A stretch of 64,000 bases of DNA from Pseudoalteromonas sp. XMcav2-N (lineage in GTDB: Bacteria; Pseudomonadota; Gammaproteobacteria; Enterobacterales; Alteromonadaceae): contig NZ_JAMXSF010000015.1 of NCBI RefSeq assembly GCF_024124545.1, positions 1 through 64,000 of the forward strand. Reading direction: 5' to 3'. The translations under genes and the position numbers were made by a program. Below are positions 58,739 to 64,000 of the stretch, in pieces (within the stretch, counting starts at the first letter, position 1; each line of letters begins with the position of its first letter). The notes beneath the pieces were generated by a model, which ran no database searches, was not told the DNA's origin, and was given only the letters and a program-made list of their open reading frames with translations.

Positions 58739-60865
58739 GTGATACTTAATTTGCCGGACAACCCCAGAATACTGATTGTTGACGATGATCCCAGCAGCAT
58801 TCTGATCATCAAAAAAGCCGTGAGTGATTTAGGCGAGGTGTTTTCAACTTCTGAAGCCAGTTATGCGGTGACGCTGATAAAAGAAGTAAAGCCGCATGTG
58901 ATCTTGCTTGATATCGACATGGGCGAGTATAACGGTGTGGATATTTGCCGTCTGCTCAAAAGTGACCCGGACACCGCGCATTATATCATTATTTTTATTA
59001 CCGCCAGCCACGACACTGAAATCGAGTTTAAGTCGCTGACTGAAGGGGGCGCCGATTATATTCCCAAACCCATAGACCTGAAAACCTGCCGAATGCGGGT
59101 CTATAACCAGCTGGCTATGCTGGCCTATCAGCAAAATCTGGAGCGCATTTCGCAAGCGCTTTATCAGGAAAAGCAACGCCTGAAAGTGACACTCAATTCT
59201 ATCGGCGATGCTGTAATAGCGACAGACACACAGGCTGTGATCACCTACATGAACCCCATTGCCGAGCGCCTTAGCGGCTACGCCGAGGGCTATGCAGTAG
59301 GAAAGCACATTGAGGATATTCTAGATTTGCGTGATGCATCGTCACAAAGCCGCTCTTTTAACCCCGCCGTGATGGCACTGGAAGAAAAACGCAATGTGGC
59401 GATGGCACTCAACTGTCAGCTGCACAGCCGCGAAGGTCAAATTTACAGGGTTGAGGATTCTTCTGCCCCTATTCGCGATGAAGACAATACCATCATCGGG
59501 GCCATTATGGTGTTTCATGATGTCAGTGAATCGGTGGCGATGGCAGTTAAAATGAACTTTCTGGCCAATAACGACCAGCTGACCGGATTACCTAATCGTA
59601 TTTTATTGCATGATAGGTTGCAGCATGCCATTGCCTGTTCCAAGGCCTCCGACACTTACACTGCGCTGTTACTCATAGATCTTGACCATTTTAAATACAT
59701 TAACGATGCGCTGGGCCACTTTCTGGGCGATGAATTAATCAAGAAAGTGGCAAAACGGCTGGAGTCGGTGATTGACCCAAACGCAACGTTGGCACGAGTT
59801 GGTGGTGATGAATTTGTGTTGGTCTTAGAAGAAGTGCGCTCCGTCAATTATGTGGCTGTGGTCGCCAGCAACCTGATTACCAGCTTTAAAGAGCCTTTTA
59901 TGCTGGAGCAAAAGGAATATCAGATTTCGGTCAGTATTGGCGTGAGCATGACGGAGCTGGATGCGAATGAGGAAGAGGTCATGATGCGTCATGCCGATGT
60001 GGCCATGTACCGAGCAAAAAATCAGGGGCGGAACACTGTGTGCTTTTTTTCTCAAGAGCTTGAAGCAGAGCTGATGAAACGCCATGAGCTGGAGCAGCAA
60101 TTACGTGATGCCCTGGAAAAAGATAACTTAATCGTGCTGTTTCAGCCTCAGGTAGAGATAGCCTCGGGAAAAATTTGCGGTTTTGAGGCGTTGGTAAGAT
60201 TGAAAGATGGCAGTGGTGGTTTGATTTCACCACTGGAGTTTATCCCGCTCGCTGAGGAGATAGGTCTGATTGATACTTTGGGTCATCAGGTGCTGCAAAA
60301 AAGCTGTGAATTTGCCAGCCAGTTGGTGACACTGAGCTGGGATCTTAAAGTGAGTGTTAATGTCTCTGCGCAGCAGGTCCGTGATGAACAATTTATCGAG
60401 CATGTTGTTCAGTGCCTGGAATCAAGCCAGGTGCAGAGCAGGATGCTGGAACTGGAGGTCACCGAAAGTGCCCTGATTGAAGATTTTGAGCAGACGCGAA
60501 GGACGTTGTTGGCGCTGTCGAACATGGGGGTCAGCATTGCCATAGACGATTTTGGTACGGGCTATTCCAGTTTATCTTATCTGAAATCGTTTCCGCTTGA
60601 TGTGCTCAAGATAGACAGGGCATTTATTATGGATATGAGCACTGACGAGCAGAGCCTTGGCATTGTGCAAACCATTGTTTTGCTGGCTCAGGCACTGGGC
60701 CTGAAGCTGGTTGCAGAGGGGGTCGAAACGCACCCGCAGCTGACTGAACTAAGCAGCCTGAACTGTGATGTGGCACAGGGATATCTATATGCCCGACCAC
60801 TTGATAGTCAGGCGGCCTATGAGTTTGCTGAGCACAATTTGGCAGCGGGTGCCAAGCCAGGGTGA
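58739..60865 (+). CDS. REC-PAS-GGDEF-EAL response regulator
   Basis: 708 aa from GTG at 58739. The receiver ('ILIVDDDPSS', 'VILLDIDMGEYNG', 'YIPKPID') is followed by PAS (about 150-270), GGDEF with intact 'RVGGDEF' but no RxxD site, and EAL with 'FEALVRLKDG', 'VTESALIED', 'IDDFGTGYSSLSYLKSFP'. Both catalytic centres look intact, so it could be bifunctional for c-di-GMP. The hybrid kinase encoded 212 bases downstream is a plausible phosphate donor. Confidence 0.94.
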   Translation: MILNLPDNPRILIVDDDPSSILIIKKAVSDLGEVFSTSEASYAVTLIKEVKPHVILLDIDMGEYNGVDICRLLKSDPDTAHYIIIFITASHDTEIEFKSLTEGGADYIPKPIDLKTCRMRVYNQLAMLAYQQNLERISQALYQEKQRLKVTLNSIGDAVIATDTQAVITYMNPIAERLSGYAEGYAVGKHIEDILDLRDASSQSRSFNPAVMALEEKRNVAMALNCQLHSREGQIYRVEDSSAPIRDEDNTIIGAIMVFHDVSESVAMAVKMNFLANNDQLTGLPNRILLHDRLQHAIACSKASDTYTALLLIDLDHFKYINDALGHFLGDELIKKVAKRLESVIDPNATLARVGGDEFVLVLEEVRSVNYVAVVASNLITSFKEPFMLEQKEYQISVSIGVSMTELDANEEEVMMRHADVAMYRAKNQGRNTVCFFSQELEAELMKRHELEQQLRDALEKDNLIVLFQPQVEIASGKICGFEALVRLKDGSGGLISPLEFIPLAEEIGLIDTLGHQVLQKSCEFASQLVTLSWDLKVSVNVSAQQVRDEQFIEHVVQCLESSQVQSRMLELEVTESALIEDFEQTRRTLLALSNMGVSIAIDDFGTGYSSLSYLKSFPLDVLKIDRAFIMDMSTDEQSLGIVQTIVLLAQALGLKLVAEGVETHPQLTELSSLNCDVAQGYLYARPLDSQAAYEFAEHNLAAGAKPG

Positions 60866-61076
60866 TAGCGGGTAAGGCTAAACACGGTTCAGCTAAAAGT
60901 GAGAAGTCTTTACGGGAGTCATGTAAAGTGTGCACCATAGACTATAGTTTGAGTGTAGCAACTGTTTTTAAAGTTATTTTTTCGGTCAAAGGCCAGTCTG
61001 TGCAGGCTTATGACCAAGCTGACATCAGTAAAAAAACATTAGAAAACACCCTGTATACAGGGGCAAAGGCCATACT

Positions 61077-64000
61077 ATGATCAGGATCCTGTCGGCAAAA
61101 CAAGGTAAGCAAACGCGTTGGTTTGCAAGTGTGTTCAGCCTGTTTTTGCTTCTGTTGATTGCACTGGCGTTGTTTTTCTTTGAGCGCAAGCTGCAACGCG
61201 AAGTACAGCTTGAAGTGGAAAGCCAGCTCAAACTGAATACAGCGCATATTGCAGAACAATTTGAGCGGCGCTATCGGGCTGATTTAAGCTACCTACACTT
61301 TTTGAAAGACACCCCGCCTTTTCCGGGCATAGCCCGCGCATTGAAAAACAACGGCGTTGATCCACAGGACAGCCAGCCCATTGAACTATGGAAAACGCGC
61401 ATTGCCACCATTTTTAGATCTCTTATTTATAACAATTCCGAGTTACTGCAATTGCGGATCATTATGCCCGATGGGCAAGAGTTTGTTCGGGTTGACCGGC
61501 GGCGTGGCAAGGTAGAGCGGATCCCTGAACCCAAACTGCAGGATAAATCGAATAAAGATTATGTTCAGGAAACTCTGGACCTGTCCGAAGAAATGCACTT
61601 TGCATCGCGTATTTCGCTGAATTTTGAGAATAACAAAGTTCAGCGTCCGTTTACCCCTGTGCTGCGTATCGCCATGCCTTTGTTTGATGCAGACAACGAT
61701 CTGTTTGGTTTATTGGTACTTAATTCCAGCGCCCGGCAGCTGATTGAGTTGCTCAATGATGACACCGCAGAGTATTATCTGACCGATCATCAGGGGCACT
61801 ATATTTATGGCCCTGAGCCGGTGTTTCATTACACCCGGGATCTGGCCAACCCACGTCTGTTTGATGACGACTTTAGGTTACACAGCACGGCAAAAGGGCG
61901 GGTTGACGGTGCGGCAAAACACGGCACTTTGGCAATGCAGGTTGCCATACAGCGAGAGTTAAACAGTGGTTATCAGGGACCTGGGCACGAAATGTTTATT
62001 ACCGCCATTGCCCTGCCGCAGCAGGCTGCGGTGCTGTTAAATGAGCGACGCTTATCAAGCTATATGCTGCTGGCTGTTGTCACCTTGGTGTTGCTGTTGT
62101 TTATGGGAGGCATTGTACTCTTTTATCGAAATCGTGAGCAGTATCAGGAAGACAAGGCGGTCTATGAGTCTATTATTGACGGGGCTGATGAGCCTATTAT
62201 CAGTTTTGATACTCAGTTGAATGTGCAGACCTACAACAGCGCGTCTTTACTGATTTTCCCCAGTCTGGCAGCCAGCGAGCGGCAGCACAAAATTACCGAC
62301 TTAATTGAGTTACCCATGGATCGTTTGCAGGACGCTGTGTCTTTCTTCAAAAATGAAGACGGCACAAAAGACACAGACTGGTACGAAAGCTACAGGTTAC
62401 AAGACCAGATCCGGCATGTAAATTTTACCGTTTCACCTGTGCGCGGTCCCGACAGCCAACTGGTTGGGATCACCTTATTTGGTCGCGACACAACCAAAGA
62501 GAAGCTTAGCGAGCAGCAAGTTAAAAGTGCCAACGAAAGTTTGGAGCGTTTGGTACAAGCGCGCACGGCAGAGCTGGAAGCAGAAAAAGCCAAGGCGGTA
62601 AAAGCCTCGGCGGTTAAAAGTGCCTTTATCTCTACCATCAGCCATGAAATGCGCACGCCACTAAATGGTATTTTGGGCACGCTTAACCTCATTCGTCGTG
62701 AACCGCTCACCAAAAAACAGCTGTCGTATCTGGAAATGACCGAAACCAGTTCGTCGACACTGGCCTCTTTGATCAACGATATTCTCGACTTATCAAAAAT
62801 CGAGGCCGGTAAGCTGGAACTCGAACAAGAGCCGCTCAATCCTATTTCAGTGGTAGAGCATGTTGTCACTTCCATTTCGCTAAAAGCCTATGAGAAGCAA
62901 TTGAGCCTGGTGGTGGACGTAATAGATATTGACTTTGTTGAGCTGGCAGGAGATGTCGGGCGGATTAAGCAAGTCGTCTTCAACCTGGTGAGCAATGCCA
63001 TTAAGTTCACCAGCAAGGGGGGAGTTTGCGTACGTGCTCAGACTACGCAGGAAGAGGGTAAAGTGTTCCTGACGGTGACCGTGGAGGACACTGGAGTTGG
63101 GATAGATAAACACAACCACCATAAAATTTTCTCTGCTTTTACGCAAGAAGACAGTGGTGTCAGTGCGGAGTTTGGTGGCACCGGGCTGGGTCTGTCGATT
63201 TGCAAAAATCTCTGTGAACTAATGGGCGGAGAAATTGGCTTTGAGTCGCAGAAAAACGTTGGCAGCAAGTTTTGTTTTACTCTGCCGTTTGCGCTGGATT
63301 CAGCCAAGCCTAAGCCCCATGAAAATACCCTGGGTGGACGGCGCTTCGAGCTTTATGTAAGAGATGCCCGCGAGCACAGTTATCTTTCACATATGATAGG
63401 TAAATATGGCGGTATTGTGGTGGAGCGCGATGGTGAGTTTGTCGTGCTTGATCATGACCACCCCCATATGCAGAATGTGGTCGATACCCCTATGTATGAA
63501 CGAACCATAGTGTTGTATAGCGAGTTTACCCATCAAAATGTTACACAGGGGTATCTGGCTAAACTGGTTAAACCTATCCGTTTGGGAGCTTTTTTGTCGG
63601 TCTTTGACCAGGATGCGATTGCCAAGATGCTGAAAAATCAGCATCAGGTCATGGTACCCAGCGTACAATGTACTGAGCAGAACGACTTGGGCGGGGCAAC
63701 GGTGATGATTGTAGATGATAATCAGATCAACCGGGAAGTCGCCCGGGGGATCCTGCAGGGGATCCATGCCCAGGTTGTGACCTGCCAATCGGGCCATGAG
63801 GCACTGAGCGCACTATTAAACGCCGAAAAGAACAACCAGCCTGTATTTGCCGTTTTAATGGACTGCAATATGCCAACAATGGATGGCTATCAGGCAACGC
63901 GTTTAATCAGGGAAGGAAAAGGGGGTGAGTCTTTTCGTCATATCCCGGTGATTGCGATGACGGCCAATGCGATGTCGGGAGAGCGCGAACGGTGTCTGGC
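61077..64000 (+). CDS. Hybrid sensor histidine kinase, C-terminus beyond window
   Basis: At least 974 codons from ATG at 61077, open to the window end. Membrane helices (about residues 15-36 and 329-350) flank a periplasmic double-Cache-sized domain. A PAS-like region, HisKA ('FISTISHEMRTPLNGILGTL'), HATPase ('NLVSNAIKFTS', 'DTGVGID', 'GTGLGLSI') and a pseudo-receiver stretch follow, then a true receiver ('VMIVDDNQINREVA', 'VLMDCNMPTMDGYQA') that is cut off. An HPt domain may follow outside the window. Confidence 0.93.
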   Translation, partial: MIRILSAKQGKQTRWFASVFSLFLLLLIALALFFFERKLQREVQLEVESQLKLNTAHIAEQFERRYRADLSYLHFLKDTPPFPGIARALKNNGVDPQDSQPIELWKTRIATIFRSLIYNNSELLQLRIIMPDGQEFVRVDRRRGKVERIPEPKLQDKSNKDYVQETLDLSEEMHFASRISLNFENNKVQRPFTPVLRIAMPLFDADNDLFGLLVLNSSARQLIELLNDDTAEYYLTDHQGHYIYGPEPVFHYTRDLANPRLFDDDFRLHSTAKGRVDGAAKHGTLAMQVAIQRELNSGYQGPGHEMFITAIALPQQAAVLLNERRLSSYMLLAVVTLVLLLFMGGIVLFYRNREQYQEDKAVYESIIDGADEPIISFDTQLNVQTYNSASLLIFPSLAASERQHKITDLIELPMDRLQDAVSFFKNEDGTKDTDWYESYRLQDQIRHVNFTVSPVRGPDSQLVGITLFGRDTTKEKLSEQQVKSANESLERLVQARTAELEAEKAKAVKASAVKSAFISTISHEMRTPLNGILGTLNLIRREPLTKKQLSYLEMTETSSSTLASLINDILDLSKIEAGKLELEQEPLNPISVVEHVVTSISLKAYEKQLSLVVDVIDIDFVELAGDVGRIKQVVFNLVSNAIKFTSKGGVCVRAQTTQEEGKVFLTVTVEDTGVGIDKHNHHKIFSAFTQEDSGVSAEFGGTGLGLSICKNLCELMGGEIGFESQKNVGSKFCFTLPFALDSAKPKPHENTLGGRRFELYVRDAREHSYLSHMIGKYGGIVVERDGEFVVLDHDHPHMQNVVDTPMYERTIVLYSEFTHQNVTQGYLAKLVKPIRLGAFLSVFDQDAIAKMLKNQHQVMVPSVQCTEQNDLGGATVMIVDDNQINREVARGILQGIHAQVVTCQSGHEALSALLNAEKNNQPVFAVLMDCNMPTMDGYQATRLIREGKGGESFRHIPVIAMTANAMSGERERCL

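Noticed and set aside
60865..61080. 72-residue frame between the GGDEF-EAL gene and the hybrid kinase
   Set aside because: No ribosome site, no recognisable features, overlaps the start of the kinase; probably chance.
1..64000. CRISPR array, tRNA or rRNA genes
   Set aside because: No regularly spaced short direct repeats, no tRNA cloverleaf-like sequence and no rRNA sequence noticed anywhere; the only regular repeats are coding (tape measure, Asp-Pro-Val linker).

Overview
The window looks like chromosome of a marine gammaproteobacterium, most probably Pseudoalteromonas. The inference rests on the gene set (split methionine synthase next to metA, EttA, DUF898 plus M48 pair, many hybrid kinases and GGDEF/EAL proteins), moderate GC and gammaproteobacterial ribosome binding sites. 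No rRNA, tRNA or CRISPR array was seen. The species is not certain.

Left end (1-1160): the end of an IS10-like element (IS4 family, transposase running off the window) abuts an AT-rich one-gene integron cassette that still has a recognisable attC. Then follow a minus-strand set of two spondin-domain proteins and an OmpR-type two-component system (1289-5042), a pair of divergent short double-glycine leader peptides with Cys-rich cores (5421-5912), an Old Yellow Enzyme plus DMT exporter operon with a palindromic operator (5959-8148), a PilZ protein and ettA (8355-10516).

Centre (about 10670-42460): a 31-kb, all-plus-strand P2-type contractile tail cluster without integrase, capsid, portal or terminase, so an R-type tailocin candidate. 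It has one copy each of sheath, tube, tape measure, gpU, gpX, gpD, gpV spike, PAAR tip and gpW/gp25, but FOUR gpJ-gpI-fibre modules (J at 12549, 16234, 19665, 27589) plus an orphan fifth fibre cassette (31561). Each module has its own adhesin-like gene and small accessory proteins. Transcription seems to be organised by a promoter cassette repeated four times (10714, 27231, 27423, 31375): a GGTCA-N4-TGACC palindrome centred at about -41.5 from the inferred start, a fixed 22-base gap, a TAAGAT-type -10 box and a conserved start-site hairpin. Three of the four are followed within about 100 bases by an intrinsic terminator, which is the layout of lambdoid pR'-tR'. The first operon encodes an HTH protein and a protein resembling phage Q antiterminators. 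The reading offered here is a tailocin with several alternative baseplate-wedge/fibre sets, co-regulated by activation and antitermination. The tape measure carries eleven and a half exact 129-bp repeats.

Right end (42563-64000): an orphan response regulator, a lipoprotein solute-binding protein translationally coupled to a hybrid kinase, MetJ-box-controlled metA followed by a methionine synthase encoded as two genes, a small conserved-looking ORF, a DUF898 membrane protein with an M48 protease, and a c-di-GMP/signalling set (periplasmic binding-like protein, TPR-GGDEF, REC-PAS-GGDEF-EAL, and a hybrid kinase cut by the window end).
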